64,000 nucleotides of DNA, from contig NZ_FNVX01000002.1 of NCBI RefSeq assembly GCF_900104585.1, forward strand, positions 28,821 through 92,820. Direction: 5' to 3'. This DNA comes from Bacteroides ihuae (GTDB taxonomy: Bacteria > Bacteroidota > Bacteroidia > Bacteroidales > Bacteroidaceae). Below, piece after piece: positions 26,561-36,313 of this stretch. Numbering within the stretch: the first letter of the stretch is position 1; each line of letters starts with the position of its first letter. Under the pieces are notes generated by a model. It made no database searches, was not told the DNA's origin, and saw nothing but the letters and a program-made list of their open reading frames with translations. The translations under genes and the position numbers were made by a program.

Positions 26561-28473
26561 TTGTGTATGTGTTTAATTTTCCCTTCTCTCCCAATATACT
26601 CAAACAATTTTTTGTAGAAAGTATGCATGCTCAATGTAGAAGCATCACCTAAGATGACGAGTTTCATGCGGGCACGGGTGATGGCTACGTTCATTCGTCT
26701 CAGGTCGCTAAGGAACCCAATTTGTCCATCGGCGTTGGCGCGTACCAGACTAATGAAGACGACGTCTCGTTCTTGACCTTGGAAACCATCTACGGTGTGA
26801 ATAGTGATTTGACTGCGGAAGGGGCGAAAGAAGTTACTGCGTTTTACTTCGTTACGGAGATATTGCACTTGGGCCTTGTAGGGTGAGATGAGGCCAAAGT
26901 CGATGCGCTCACTTAAAACGCGCTCTTCTCCTATCTTCTTGATATATGTCTCTAACTCTAAAAGTAATAGTTCAGCCTCAGATTTGTTGATGCGGCCGAA
27001 GCTTTCACCTACAAATTCTTCGTAAAACTCACAGGCAGAGGTATCAATCCACTCCAACGGAGTATCAAAATCGAGTATGCTGCGGTTGTGCACTTCGGAG
27101 GCGGCTTTTATTTCTCCGCCATAGAACCATTCGGAAGGAAAGTGCATAATGGCTTCGTGCATGCGATATTGTATTTTCAGTAAAGATACGGCAGTGGGTT
27201 TTGATAGGGCAATTTTTCCCATTAACGTATTCTCTAACCCTCCTTTGGCGGCTTCAATACACTTAATGGTTGGCGGTAACTGACAGTGGTCGCCTGCTAA
27301 CACTACACGGTCTGCTTTGCGGATGGCTATCCAACAAGCTGCCTCCAAAGCTTGTGCTGCTTCGTCAATGAACAGGGTCGAAAAATGATGGTGGGTGAGT
27401 ACCCGATGATTGGAGCTGACCAATGTAGAGGCAATAACACGTGTTTGAGAGAAAATATCTTCGTTGATGAGTATTTCTATTTCTGTGGCTCGTTCTTTTA
27501 AGCGATTGACGCGGTTTCGGATGCCTTCGCGTTCGGAGTGGCTACCTTTGCGGAGATGGCTACCCATTTCACGAACTGATTTACGGATGCTCCATAGCTC
27601 CGTGTAGGCCGGATGACTCTCGAAGCGACGTTCATAAGTAAAAGATAGCATTTTATCGTTCACTCGGGTTGGATTACCGATGCGCAATACGGGTACGCCT
27701 CTGTCTACAAGTTTTTCAGCTATCCAGTCGACGGCCGTGTTACTTTGGGCACAAACGAGTACTTGGTTTTCTCGTTGCAAGGTCTCGTAAATTGCTTCGA
27801 CGAGAGTCGTCGTTTTTCCCGTTCCGGGAGGGCCATGAACAATAGCAACATCTTTGGCTCTCAGTACTTTGTTTACTGCCTCCTCTTGAGTGGTGTTCAA
27901 CCATGGAAAACGTTGAGGGAACAATTCCCGATTACGAGGAAGAAGAGTACCGAGGAGAGTTTCACGTAACTCGGCAAGACGATTGTTTTTTGCTCGAAGC
28001 ACATCGGCTAATGCCTCAAACATGGTTCGGTAACTCGTTTCGTCGAAATAGAGCTGTACGCCTAAATGAGCGGCACCTTGTATATCCATTTGTGCCGAGA
28101 TATTGGGAAGAACAACCACCATTCTTTCTTCATCAGCAAAGCTAATCTGCGAGGTGAAATTGAAATAGTGTATCTGTCCCGAAGTATCTTGCGTGAAGAA
28201 GCAAACCGGACGTCCGAATTCAAAAGAATGCTCTATGTCTTTATCTTCTTTTCGTTCTATCTCGATAACCAATTGATTTAGAGAGTTGTAAAAAGTTCGA
28301 CCAGTTGACACAGGATACCAACATTGGCCTCGTTTGACTTTTCTGCCTATACCCATGGTTTGAGTTTGGCGACGGAATTCTTCTTTTTCGTACTCGTACT
28401 CCATACGCAAAAGAAGTTGCTGTTGCTGCAGATCGGAGATAGAATTGCGAATGTCTTTGTTGTTCTTATTCAC
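26557..28473 (-). CDS. Superfamily 1 helicase, UPF1/IGHMBP2-like
   Basis: Cytoplasmic DNA or RNA helicase/translocase of about 638 residues. It has an N-terminal coiled segment rich in Gln and Glu, a beta-barrel-like 1B region, Walker A VHGPPGTGKTTTLVEA, Walker B-like TLFIDEAAQALEAACW, LAGDHCQLPPT (motif III), LKIQYRMHEAIMHFPS (motif IV) and TVDGFQGQERDVVFISLVRAN then RMNVAITRARMKLVILGD (motifs V-VI). The start is uncertain: a TTG at 28500 lies inside a TACCTTTG -7 element, so I prefer the GTG at 28473; the first ATG (28404) would lose about 23 conserved-looking residues. Its exact role (RNA-DNA hybrids, replication conflict) is not known from sequence. Confidence 0.9.
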   Translation of the reverse strand: MNKNNKDIRNSISDLQQQQLLLRMEYEYEKEEFRRQTQTMGIGRKVKRGQCWYPVSTGRTFYNSLNQLVIEIERKEDKDIEHSFEFGRPVCFFTQDTSGQIHYFNFTSQISFADEERMVVVLPNISAQMDIQGAAHLGVQLYFDETSYRTMFEALADVLRAKNNRLAELRETLLGTLLPRNRELFPQRFPWLNTTQEEAVNKVLRAKDVAIVHGPPGTGKTTTLVEAIYETLQRENQVLVCAQSNTAVDWIAEKLVDRGVPVLRIGNPTRVNDKMLSFTYERRFESHPAYTELWSIRKSVREMGSHLRKGSHSEREGIRNRVNRLKERATEIEILINEDIFSQTRVIASTLVSSNHRVLTHHHFSTLFIDEAAQALEAACWIAIRKADRVVLAGDHCQLPPTIKCIEAAKGGLENTLMGKIALSKPTAVSLLKIQYRMHEAIMHFPSEWFYGGEIKAASEVHNRSILDFDTPLEWIDTSACEFYEEFVGESFGRINKSEAELLLLELETYIKKIGEERVLSERIDFGLISPYKAQVQYLRNEVKRSNFFRPFRSQITIHTVDGFQGQERDVVFISLVRANADGQIGFLSDLRRMNVAITRARMKLVILGDASTLSMHTFYKKLFEYIGREGKIKHIHK

Positions 28474-28626
28474 TTGTATGCTGTGCGGGATAAGTTGCAA
28501 AGGTATTTATTTATTCGATGAATAGTTATAAAAAATATCCTTTTTGTTAAACATTACAGGTTTTTTGCTCGTTATAATGTAGATTTATTAATTACGCATA
28601 GAGTTTATCAATAAAATAGAAGAATA

Positions 28627-30870
28627 ATGGTACACGATGAGAAAATGTTAGAGGGCTTTTATGCCTCTTATTCAAAAAAAATAGAACAGGCAAAGCAGAT
28701 TTTAAAGCGTCCACTGACTCTTGCGGAGAAGATATTATATGCTCATCTTTACAATGAGACGGCTTTACAATCTTACAGACGCGGAGAGGATTATGTTGAT
28801 TTTCGTCCCGACCGTGTAGCTATGCAGGATGCTACGGCTCAGATGGCTTTACTACAATTTATGAATTCCGGCAAAGACCGAGTGGCAGTTCCTTCTACAG
28901 TCCATTGCGATCATTTGATTCAGGCATACAAAGGAGCTAAAGAAGATATTGCTACGGCTACGGAGACAAATCGTGAAGTTTATGACTTTCTGAGAGATGT
29001 TTCTTCTAAATATGGTATAGGTTTTTGGCAACCTGGAGCAGGAATCATTCATCAGGTAGTGCTTGAGAATTATGCTTTTCCTGGCGGGATGATGGTAGGA
29101 ACTGACTCTCATACTCCAAATGCAGGTGGTTTGGGCATGGTGGCTATTGGTGTTGGTGGTGCGGATGCGGTAGATGTGATGACTGGCATGGAATGGGAAC
29201 TTAAAATGCCTAAACTTATTGGGGTGAAACTAACCGGAACACTTAATGGTTGGGCTTCACCGAAAGATGTGATATTAAAATTAGCAGGCATTCTCACTGT
29301 AAAAGGTGGAACAAATGCTATTATAGAATACTTTGGCCCGGGTGCAACATCTCTTTCTGCTACGGGTAAGGCAACGATATGCAATATGGGTGCCGAAGTG
29401 GGTGCCACAACTTCACTTTTCCCTTATGACGAACGCATAGCAGCTTATCTACGGGCTACTGGGCGGACAGTCGTTGCAGATATGGCTGATAAAGTTTCAG
29501 TTGATCTTTGCCCTGATACAGAAGTGGTTGTTAATCCCACGGCTTTTTATGATCGGGTGATTGAGATTGATCTATCTGCGCTCGAACCTTATATCAACGG
29601 ACCTTTTACTCCTGATGCAGCGACTCCTATTTCTGAATTTGCAGCAAAAGTAAAGGCTAATGATTATCCTCGTAAAATGGAGGTAGGACTAATCGGATCT
29701 TGCACTAACTCTTCTTATCAAGATATCGGCAGAGCGGCTTCGGTGATGCGTCAAGCTGTAGAGCAAAAAGTAAAAGTCGCTTCTCCACTTATTGTCAACC
29801 CCGGTTCGGAGCAGATACGTGCTACTGCGGAGCGTGACGGAATGATTGCTACGTTTAAGCAGGCTGGAGCAGTGATCATGGCTAATGCTTGCGGCCCATG
29901 TATTGGTCAATGGAAGCGTCATACGGATGATCCTACCAGAAAAAACTCTATTGTTACATCGTTTAACCGCAACTTTGCCAAGCGTGCCGATGGAAATCCA
30001 AATACATTTGCTTTTGTTGCCTCTCCGGAACTGACGATGGCTTTAACGATTGCCGGTGATTTATGCTTTAATCCATTGACAGATACATTACTGAATGAGA
30101 ACGGTGAGCAAGTGAAGCTGGCAGAGCCGAAAGGTGATGAACTGCCGAATGAGGGTTTTGCTTCAGGGTTAAGTGGTTATCTGGCTCCTATGGGTGATGG
30201 GATGAAGATTTCTGTTGATCCTCAATCTAAGCGCTTGCAACTTCTTACTCCTTTTGATGCTTGGGATGGCTTTGATTTGTTGAATATGCCTCTTTTGATT
30301 AAAACTCAGGGTAAGTGTACTACTGATCACATCTCAATGGCAGGCCCTTGGCTTCGCTTTCGTGGGCATCTGGAAAACATTTCTGATAATATGCTGATGG
30401 GGGCTGTTAATGCTTTCAATGGTGAAACAAATAAGGTTTGGAATCGCTTGACGGATACTTATGAAACGGTATCGGGCGCTGCAAAGCAGTATAAAGCTGT
30501 GGGTATATCTTCTATTGTAGTGGCCGAAGAGAACTACGGAGAAGGTTCTAGTAGGGAGCATGCTGCTATGGAGCCCCGCTTTTTGAATGTAAAGGTCATT
30601 TTGGCAAAAAGCTTTGCACGCATTCACGAAACAAACCTAAAGAAACAAGGAATGTTGGCTCTCACATTTGTTAATAAGGAGGATTACGATTGCATACAAG
30701 AACGTGATTTTATTTCTGTCACCGGGCTAAAAGAGTTTGCTCCGGGGAAGAACTTTGAAATTATAGTGCAACATGTAGATGGTAGTCAGCATAGCTTTGA
30801 AGCACAACATACATATAATGAGCAGCAGATAGCTTGGTTTAAGGCGGGCTCTGCACTAAATACAAAATAA
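28627..30870 (+). CDS. acnA: Aconitate hydratase, mitochondrial type
   Basis: Isomerises citrate to isocitrate. The 747 residues carry the [4Fe-4S] ligands Cys359 in [12 protein letters not shown] and Cys422/Cys425 in [11 protein letters not shown], plus [23 protein letters not shown] and the swivel-domain motif [15 protein letters not shown]. The sequence pattern is that of mitochondrial aconitase, not bacterial AcnA/AcnB, a peculiarity reported for Bacteroides fragilis. First gene of acn-icd-gltA, with 4 bases to icd. The cluster makes it oxygen- and iron-sensitive. Confidence 0.96.
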   Translation: MVHDEKMLEGFYASYSKKIEQAKQILKRPLTLAEKILYAHLYNETALQSYRRGEDYVDFRPDRVAMQDATAQMALLQFMNSGKDRVAVPSTVHCDHLIQAYKGAKEDIATATETNREVYDFLRDVSSKYGIGFWQPGAGIIHQVVLENYAFPGGMMVGTDSHTPNAGGLGMVAIGVGGADAVDVMTGMEWELKMPKLIGVKLTGTLNGWASPKDVILKLAGILTVKGGTNAIIEYFGPGATSLSATGKATICNMGAEVGATTSLFPYDERIAAYLRATGRTVVADMADKVSVDLCPDTEVVVNPTAFYDRVIEIDLSALEPYINGPFTPDAATPISEFAAKVKANDYPRKMEVGLIGSCTNSSYQDIGRAASVMRQAVEQKVKVASPLIVNPGSEQIRATAERDGMIATFKQAGAVIMANACGPCIGQWKRHTDDPTRKNSIVTSFNRNFAKRADGNPNTFAFVASPELTMALTIAGDLCFNPLTDTLLNENGEQVKLAEPKGDELPNEGFASGLSGYLAPMGDGMKISVDPQSKRLQLLTPFDAWDGFDLLNMPLLIKTQGKCTTDHISMAGPWLRFRGHLENISDNMLMGAVNAFNGETNKVWNRLTDTYETVSGAAKQYKAVGISSIVVAEENYGEGSSREHAAMEPRFLNVKVILAKSFARIHETNLKKQGMLALTFVNKEDYDCIQERDFISVTGLKEFAPGKNFEIIVQHVDGSQHSFEAQHTYNEQQIAWFKAGSALNTK

Positions 30871-30874
30871 AGAT

Positions 30875-32071
30875 ATGAGTAAGATTGTAAAACACAAAGA
30901 TGGTAAGTTGTTGGTGCCCGAAAATCCTACCGTTCCTTTTATTACGGGCGATGGTGTAGGGGCGGAGATAACGCCTGCTATGCAAATGATCGTTGATGCG
31001 GCAGTACGCAAAGTGTATGGTGGCAAGCGACAGATTGATTGGGTCGAGGTGTTGGCCGGAGAAAAAGCTTTTAAGGAAACCGGTTCTTGGTTGCCTGATG
31101 AAACAATGCTCGCTTTTGAAGAGTATTTAGTTGGTATTAAGGGGCCTTTAACCACTCCTGTAGGTGGAGGCATTCGTTCTTTGAATGTGACTTTACGACA
31201 AACGCTCGATTTATATGTTTGTCTTCGACCCGTGCGTTGGTTCCTTGGTGTGGTTTCTCCAATAAAGGAACCTGAAAAGGTTAACATGTGCATTTTCCGT
31301 GAGAATACGGAGGATATTTATGCTGGCATTGAATGGGAAGCAGGCACACCGGAAGCCGAAAAGTTTTATCACTTTCTGCGCGACGAAATGGGCGTCTCTA
31401 AAGTACGTTTTCCTGAAACATCTTCTTTTGGCGTAAAGCCGGTTTCTCGTGAAGGTACAGAACGACTGGTTCGTGCAGCTTGCTTGTATGCCATTGAACA
31501 TGAATTGCCTTCAGTGACGTTGGTGCACAAGGGGAATATAATGAAGTTTACAGAAGGTGGCTTCAAAAAATGGGGATATGAATTGGCTGAGCGTGAGTTT
31601 GGTGAATATATTAGTAGCGGCAAACTGGTCATTAAAGATTGTATAGCCGATGCCTTCTTGCAGAACACATTACTTATCCCCGAAGAATATTCGGTAATTG
31701 CCACATTAAACCTGAATGGAGATTATATCTCTGACCAGCTGGCTGCCATGGTTGGTGGAATTGGTATTGCACCCGGTGCGAACATTAATTATAACTCAGG
31801 TCATGCTATCTTTGAAGCCACGCATGGCACAGCACCCAATATAGCCGGTAAAGATATTGTTAATCCTTGTTCGCTTTTGCTTTCGGCTGTGATGATGCTC
31901 GAATATTTAGGTTGGCAGGAAGCTGCTGATGTGATTGTTGAGGCCTTGGAACAAAGCTTTGCTGATGGACGGGCAACGAATGATCTGGCCAGATTTATAC
32001 CTGGAGGAAAGGCTTTGTCGACTTCCACTTTTGCTAAAGAAATAACCGAGAAAATAGAAAAAAACAAATAA
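30875..32071 (+). CDS. icd: NADP-type isocitrate dehydrogenase
   Basis: Oxidative decarboxylation of isocitrate to 2-oxoglutarate. It has 398 residues with the isopropylmalate/isocitrate dehydrogenase fold: [15 protein letters not shown], the substrate loop [33 protein letters not shown], the metal site IADAFLQN and [25 protein letters not shown], and a C-terminal cofactor region [13 protein letters not shown]. The [11 protein letters not shown] pattern fits NADP use, as in E. coli Icd. Translated just after acn; supplies 2-oxoglutarate and NADPH for glutamate synthesis in an anaerobe with a branched Krebs cycle. Confidence 0.95.
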   Translation: MSKIVKHKDGKLLVPENPTVPFITGDGVGAEITPAMQMIVDAAVRKVYGGKRQIDWVEVLAGEKAFKETGSWLPDETMLAFEEYLVGIKGPLTTPVGGGIRSLNVTLRQTLDLYVCLRPVRWFLGVVSPIKEPEKVNMCIFRENTEDIYAGIEWEAGTPEAEKFYHFLRDEMGVSKVRFPETSSFGVKPVSREGTERLVRAACLYAIEHELPSVTLVHKGNIMKFTEGGFKKWGYELAEREFGEYISSGKLVIKDCIADAFLQNTLLIPEEYSVIATLNLNGDYISDQLAAMVGGIGIAPGANINYNSGHAIFEATHGTAPNIAGKDIVNPCSLLLSAVMMLEYLGWQEAADVIVEALEQSFADGRATNDLARFIPGGKALSTSTFAKEITEKIEKNK

Positions 32072-32090
32072 CCATTAAATGAATAATAAG

Positions 32091-33434
32091 ATGAAAAAGG
32101 AATACATCATATACAGACTTTCGGAGGACATGAAGGATGCCACCAGAATAGATAATGACTTATTTACTAAATATGATGTAAAACGTGGTTTGCGTAATGA
32201 GGATGGGACAGGAGTGCTTGTTGGCTTAACCAAAATAGGGAACGTAGTGGGCTACGAAAGAATTCCCGGTGGAGGTCTGCAACCTATCCCCGGAAAACTT
32301 TACTATCGGGCATTCGATGTGGAAGACATCGTACATAATATTGTGAAAGAAAAGCGTTTTGGTTTTGAGGAAGTCGCTTATCTGCTCTTGTCTGGTAATC
32401 TTCCTGATAAAGAAGCACTTGCTTCTTTCTCGGAATTGATTAATGATAATATGCCATTGGAACAAAAGACAAAGATGAATATCTTAGAGCTAGAAGGTTC
32501 AAACATTATGAATATATTGGCTCGTAGTGTACTCGAACTATATACTTTTGATTCTAATCCGGATGATACATCACGAGATAATCTGATGCGTCAGAGTGTG
32601 GAGTTGATTTCGAAATTCCCTACTATCATAGCCTATGCGTATAACATGTTGAGACATGCCACATTTGGGCGTTCATTACATATTCGTCATCCGCAAGAAA
32701 AACTTTCTATTGCTGAAAACTTCCTTTATATGCTGAAGAAGGATTATACACAGCTAGAAGCTCGGACACTTGATCTTTTACTTATACTTCAGGCCGATCA
32801 TGGTGGTGGTAATAACTCTACATTTACCGTTCGTGTTACTTCATCTACCGGAACAGATACTTATTCGTCTATTGCAGCCGGTATCGGATCATTAAAAGGT
32901 CCACTTCATGGTGGTGCAAATATTCAAGTTGCTGACATGTTTCATCATTTGGAGAAGAACATTGAGGACTGGACAAATGTAGATGAGATAGATACTTATT
33001 TTACAAGAATGCTCAATAAAGAAGTATATAATAAGACGGGCTTAATCTACGGTATCGGCCATGCTGTTTATACTATCTCAGACCCACGTGCAATCTTGTT
33101 GAAAGACTTAGCCCGTGATTTAGCTAAGGAGAAAGGGAGAGATCGTGAATTTACTTTCCTTGAGTTGCTAGAAGATCGTGCTATTACTACCTTTGCTAAG
33201 ATTAAAGGTAATGGCAAAACGGTATCGAGTAATATTGACTTCTACTCTGGATTTGTGTACGAGATGATAGGGCTGCCACAAGAAATATATACTCCGCTTT
33301 TTGCTATGGCACGTATCGTTGGTTGGTGCGCACACCGCAATGAGGAATTGAACTTTGAAGGGAAACGTATTATTCGTCCTGCATATAAGAACGTGCTTGA
33401 TGTCGCTGATTATACCCCTTTAAAGAAAAGATAA
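32091..33434 (+). CDS. gltA: Citrate synthase
   Basis: Condenses oxaloacetate with acetyl-CoA. It has about 447 residues. Active-site features are LQADHGGGNNSTFTVRV (His/Asp region), SLKGPLHGGANIQV with the catalytic His, GIGHAVYTISDPRA, and the late NIDFYSGFVYEMIGLP and ARIVGWCAHRNE. I begin at the second ATG (MKKEYIIYRLSED); an ATG four codons earlier at 32079 is possible. Last gene of the acn-icd-gltA operon, followed by two terminators. Confidence 0.95.
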   Translation: MKKEYIIYRLSEDMKDATRIDNDLFTKYDVKRGLRNEDGTGVLVGLTKIGNVVGYERIPGGGLQPIPGKLYYRAFDVEDIVHNIVKEKRFGFEEVAYLLLSGNLPDKEALASFSELINDNMPLEQKTKMNILELEGSNIMNILARSVLELYTFDSNPDDTSRDNLMRQSVELISKFPTIIAYAYNMLRHATFGRSLHIRHPQEKLSIAENFLYMLKKDYTQLEARTLDLLLILQADHGGGNNSTFTVRVTSSTGTDTYSSIAAGIGSLKGPLHGGANIQVADMFHHLEKNIEDWTNVDEIDTYFTRMLNKEVYNKTGLIYGIGHAVYTISDPRAILLKDLARDLAKEKGRDREFTFLELLEDRAITTFAKIKGNGKTVSSNIDFYSGFVYEMIGLPQEIYTPLFAMARIVGWCAHRNEELNFEGKRIIRPAYKNVLDVADYTPLKKR

Positions 33435-33452
33435 GGATAGATTCCCCCAATA

Positions 33453-33492
33453 ATAAAAGCCCAAGCTTTCTATTGATTGCTTTGGCTTTTGC
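33453..33492 (+). terminator. First terminator after gltA
   Basis: Arms AAAAGCC plus AAGC (33455-33466) and GCTT plus GGCTTTT (33479-33490), one mismatched base on each side, ending in a T run. It lies about 20 bases after the gltA stop. Confidence 0.7.
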
Positions 33493-33493
33493 A

Positions 33494-33540
33494 ATAATAA
33501 ATAAAGGAGGAAAGCTTAGCTCCCCTCCTTTATTTATTAT
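33494..33540. terminator. Second, bidirectional terminator between gltA and the YceI gene
   Basis: A perfect 17-bp stem (33494-33510 with 33524-33540), core AAAGGAGG/CCTCCTTT, 13-base loop, A/T-rich lower stem. It lies between convergent genes and can end both. Confidence 0.85.
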
Positions 33541-33555
33541 TTTGCTTTGTATTAA

Positions 33556-34128
33556 TTAGTTTTGTGTGAATTCAGCATTCGCAATAATGTCTACATTGTC
33601 GCTGAGAACTGCTTCTGGGAATTTAGGTCCAATTCCGAAATCGGAACGTTTTACAGAGCCTGTGATTTTGAATCCAACAGTTTTTTTATTGCTCATAGGA
33701 TTTACAACCTCTCCGAAGTACTTAACAGTGAGAGTAACGCTTTTGGTTATTCCGTGCATGGTTAAGTTTCCAACCATCTTGTAGGTGTCCTTTGTCAGTT
33801 TTTTATGATAACTACTTACAAATGTTAGTGTAGGGTATTTTTCACTATCAAAGAAGTCGGGGCTCTTAAGATGCTTGTCTCTTGCTTCTACATCAGTGTT
33901 GATACTTGCTATTTGAGCTGTCAACTCTACTTTAAGATCACTCTGATCCGGTTTCGCTGTAGTGGCCTTAATAGTGAAATCCGCAAATCTGCCACTAACC
34001 TCAGAGATGGTCATGTGCTTAATCGTAAATCCTAAACGCGAGTGCGCAGGATCATTCGTCCATGTTTGAGCGGTTGCTATTGCAGTTAGTGCAAATAGCA
34101 TTAAGGTTGCTAAATAATACTTTTTCAT
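33556..34128 (-). CDS. YceI-family periplasmic lipid-binding protein
   Basis: Secreted lipocalin-like beta-barrel of 190 residues. Signal peptide MKKYYLATLMLFALTAIATAQ, then the family opening WTNDPAHSRLGFTIKHMTISEVSGRF, RDKHLKSPDFFDSEKYPTLTFVS, LTMHGITKSVTLTVKY and a C-terminal KRSDFGIG. YceI homologues bind polyisoprenoids or amphiphiles in a barrel; the physiological ligand is unknown. Monocistronic, convergent with gltA and sharing its terminator. Confidence 0.94.
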   Translation of the reverse strand: MKKYYLATLMLFALTAIATAQTWTNDPAHSRLGFTIKHMTISEVSGRFADFTIKATTAKPDQSDLKVELTAQIASINTDVEARDKHLKSPDFFDSEKYPTLTFVSSYHKKLTKDTYKMVGNLTMHGITKSVTLTVKYFGEVVNPMSNKKTVGFKITGSVKRSDFGIGPKFPEAVLSDNVDIIANAEFTQN

Positions 34129-34233
34129 ATTCCATTCATTGTTTTGATTTTATAATAAACATGTGTGTGTTTATTTTGTTTCGCTGCAAGGACAAAAAAT
34201 GATTTCTGCCATGGAGAATTCGGATATTATGCA

Positions 34234-34241
34234 TAGCTTTG
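34234..34241 (+). promoter_or_regulatory. Putative -7 promoter element for the radical SAM gene pair
   Basis: TAGCTTTG fits TAnnTTTG and is 33 bases upstream of the ATG at 34275. No clear -33 element. Confidence 0.4.
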
Positions 34242-34274
34242 TCAACGTGAAAATGCAATGTTAAAGCGCTGATA

Positions 34275-35540
34275 ATGAATGCCGATGTGCTCGATAAGCT
34301 AAAGATACTGGCTGAATCTGCCAAGTATGATGTTTCCTGCTCTTCCAGTGGAACCAACCGATCCAATCAAAAGGGCGGGTTGGGCAATACTGTGGGTGGA
34401 TGGGGCATTTGTCATAGCTTCGCTGAAGACGGGCGCTGTATTTCTTTACTGAAAATCATGCTTACTAACCATTGTATTTATGATTGTGCCTATTGCATCA
34501 ATCGGCGTAGCAATGATCTTCGTCGCGCTACTCTCTCTGTATCCGAACTGGTGGGACTTACCATTGAATTTTATCGCCGCAACTACATCGAAGGGCTTTT
34601 TCTTAGTTCCGGTGTGGTGCGCAATCCTGACTATACGATGGAGCGCCTTGTGCGTGTAGCCAAAGATCTTCGCTTGGTGCATCATTTTAATGGATATATT
34701 CATCTGAAGAGTATTCCGGGCGCGAGCCGTGAGTTGGTGAATGAAGCCGGACTGTATGCCGACCGTTTGAGTGTAAATGTAGAAATCCCCAATGAAGAAA
34801 GTTTGAAGCGTCTGGCTCCGGAGAAGGATTTCAAGAGTGTGTTTCAGCCTATGAGGTATATTCAGCAAGGAGTGTTGGAGAATAGTGAGGAGCGGAAGAA
34901 ATTTCGTTATGCTCCTCGTTTTGCACCGGCGGGACAGAGTACGCAGATGATTGTGGGAGCAACCCCCGAAACAGACAAAGATATTCTCCATCTTTCGTCT
35001 GCTTTGTATGAGCGACCTAGCATGAAGCGAGTTTATTACTCAGGATATGTGTCGGTTAATACCTATGATACTCGGCTACCGGCACTTAAACAACCCCCTT
35101 TGGTGAGAGAAAACCGTCTCTATCAGGCCGACTGGTTGATGAGGTTCTATCAGTTCAAAGTAGATGAAATAGTGAATGATGCTTATCCCGATCTCGACTT
35201 GGAACTAGATCCTAAGTTATCGTGGGCGTTGCGTCACCCCGAACAGTTTCCGGTAGATGTGAATAAGGCTGATTATGAGATGTTGCTTCGTGTGCCCGGC
35301 ATCGGTGTGAAGTCGGCCAAACTGATTGTTGCCTCCCGTCGTTATGGTCGATTGGGGAGTTATCAGCTTAAGAAGATCGGTATTGTGATGAAGAAAGCAC
35401 AGTATTTCATCACGTGCAACGAACTCTCTGTTCGCACGGTCAATGAGATGGCTCCCCAAGTTATGCGGCAGTTGCTGGCACCTTCTCCTCGTAAAAAGAT
35501 CGATGAGCGTCAATTACAACTTACCTTTGCCGACGAATGA
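34275..35540 (+). CDS. Radical SAM putative DNA modification/repair protein (TIGR03916 type)
   Basis: Radical SAM enzyme of 421 residues. The cluster motif is CxxxCxxC, Cys67-Cys71-Cys74 in NHCIYDCAYCINRR. Family features: SGTNRSNQKGGLGN before it, FLSSGVVRNPDYTMERLV, SVNVEIPNEESLKRLAPEKD and RFAPAGQSTQMIVGATPETD. The C-terminal 100 residues contain a helix-hairpin-helix (LRVPGIGVKSAKLIVASRR), which suggests DNA binding. Its stop overlaps the next ORF (ATGA). The pair is known as a co-occurring two-gene unit tied to DNA repair by its association with uracil-DNA glycosylase-like domains; the reaction has not been established as far as I know. Confidence 0.88.
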   Translation: MNADVLDKLKILAESAKYDVSCSSSGTNRSNQKGGLGNTVGGWGICHSFAEDGRCISLLKIMLTNHCIYDCAYCINRRSNDLRRATLSVSELVGLTIEFYRRNYIEGLFLSSGVVRNPDYTMERLVRVAKDLRLVHHFNGYIHLKSIPGASRELVNEAGLYADRLSVNVEIPNEESLKRLAPEKDFKSVFQPMRYIQQGVLENSEERKKFRYAPRFAPAGQSTQMIVGATPETDKDILHLSSALYERPSMKRVYYSGYVSVNTYDTRLPALKQPPLVRENRLYQADWLMRFYQFKVDEIVNDAYPDLDLELDPKLSWALRHPEQFPVDVNKADYEMLLRVPGIGVKSAKLIVASRRYGRLGSYQLKKIGIVMKKAQYFITCNELSVRTVNEMAPQVMRQLLAPSPRKKIDERQLQLTFADE

Positions 35541-36304
35541 TAGTTCTTCTATACGACAAAACATTTGAGGGTTTGCTCACAGCCGTGTTCGATGCCTATT
35601 TCCGAAAAACGTTTCCTGATGTTCTGCTTGCTGAAGGAGAGCCGCTGCCTCTTTTCTGTGATGAAGTGTTTACGGTTTGTACGGACGAAGAGAAGTCTAC
35701 CCGTGTGTGGAGTGGCTTACAAAAGAAACTTTCTGTGTCTGCCCTAGCCTGCCTCACTACCTGTTGGTTGTCAGAATTACCTGCGATTGATACGTTGCTG
35801 TTTCGCTACATCCGTAAAGCGATAGATGCTCCTCGTTCCATAGAAGTAAACTTCGGTGATCCGGATGTGCTCGAACTGTCGAAGATATGGAAGAAAGTAG
35901 ATTATGAACGCACCCGTGTGATGCAGTTTGCCCGCTTTCAGAAAGCAGCAGACGGAACCTTTTTTGCTGCTTTCGAACCCCTATATAATGTATTGGCACT
36001 TGCCATTCCTCACTTTACAGATCGTTTTGCCGATCAAAGATGGGTTGTCTACGACCTCAAACGGCAGTATGGTTACTATTACGACCTGCATTCCGTTACC
36101 GAAATTACTTTCGATAGCGAAGCTGCACACCTCGTCAGCGGTATGCTCGATGAGAGCTTGATGGCTGAAGACGAAAAACTCTTTCAGAAACTTTGGAAAA
36201 CCTACTTCAAATCCATTGCCATTAAAGAACGTACCAACCCACGCCTGCATAAGCAAAACATGCCCGTTCGTTTCTGGAAATATCTTACCGAAAAGCAACG
36301 ATAA
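35537..36304 (+). CDS. TIGR03915/DUF4130-type putative DNA metabolism protein, partner of the radical SAM protein
   Basis: A 255-residue protein starting MIVLLYDKTFEGLLTAVFDAYF, the characteristic opening of the radical SAM-linked family, followed by KVDYERTRVMQFARFQ, FFAAFEPLYNVLALAIPHFTDRFADQRWVVYD and a C-terminal AIKERTNPRLHKQNMPVRFW. In many bacteria this domain is fused to a C-terminal uracil-DNA glycosylase-like domain; here the protein ends without one. Its ATG overlaps the radical SAM stop, so the two are translationally coupled and probably form one complex. Function inferred only from this association. Confidence 0.87.
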   Translation: MIVLLYDKTFEGLLTAVFDAYFRKTFPDVLLAEGEPLPLFCDEVFTVCTDEEKSTRVWSGLQKKLSVSALACLTTCWLSELPAIDTLLFRYIRKAIDAPRSIEVNFGDPDVLELSKIWKKVDYERTRVMQFARFQKAADGTFFAAFEPLYNVLALAIPHFTDRFADQRWVVYDLKRQYGYYYDLHSVTEITFDSEAAHLVSGMLDESLMAEDEKLFQKLWKTYFKSIAIKERTNPRLHKQNMPVRFWKYLTEKQR

Positions 36305-36313
36305 ATGATGCGA

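Noticed and set aside
34446..34991. 181-codon minus-strand ORF
   Set aside because: Antisense to the radical SAM gene with its CxxxCxxC motif; no independent support.
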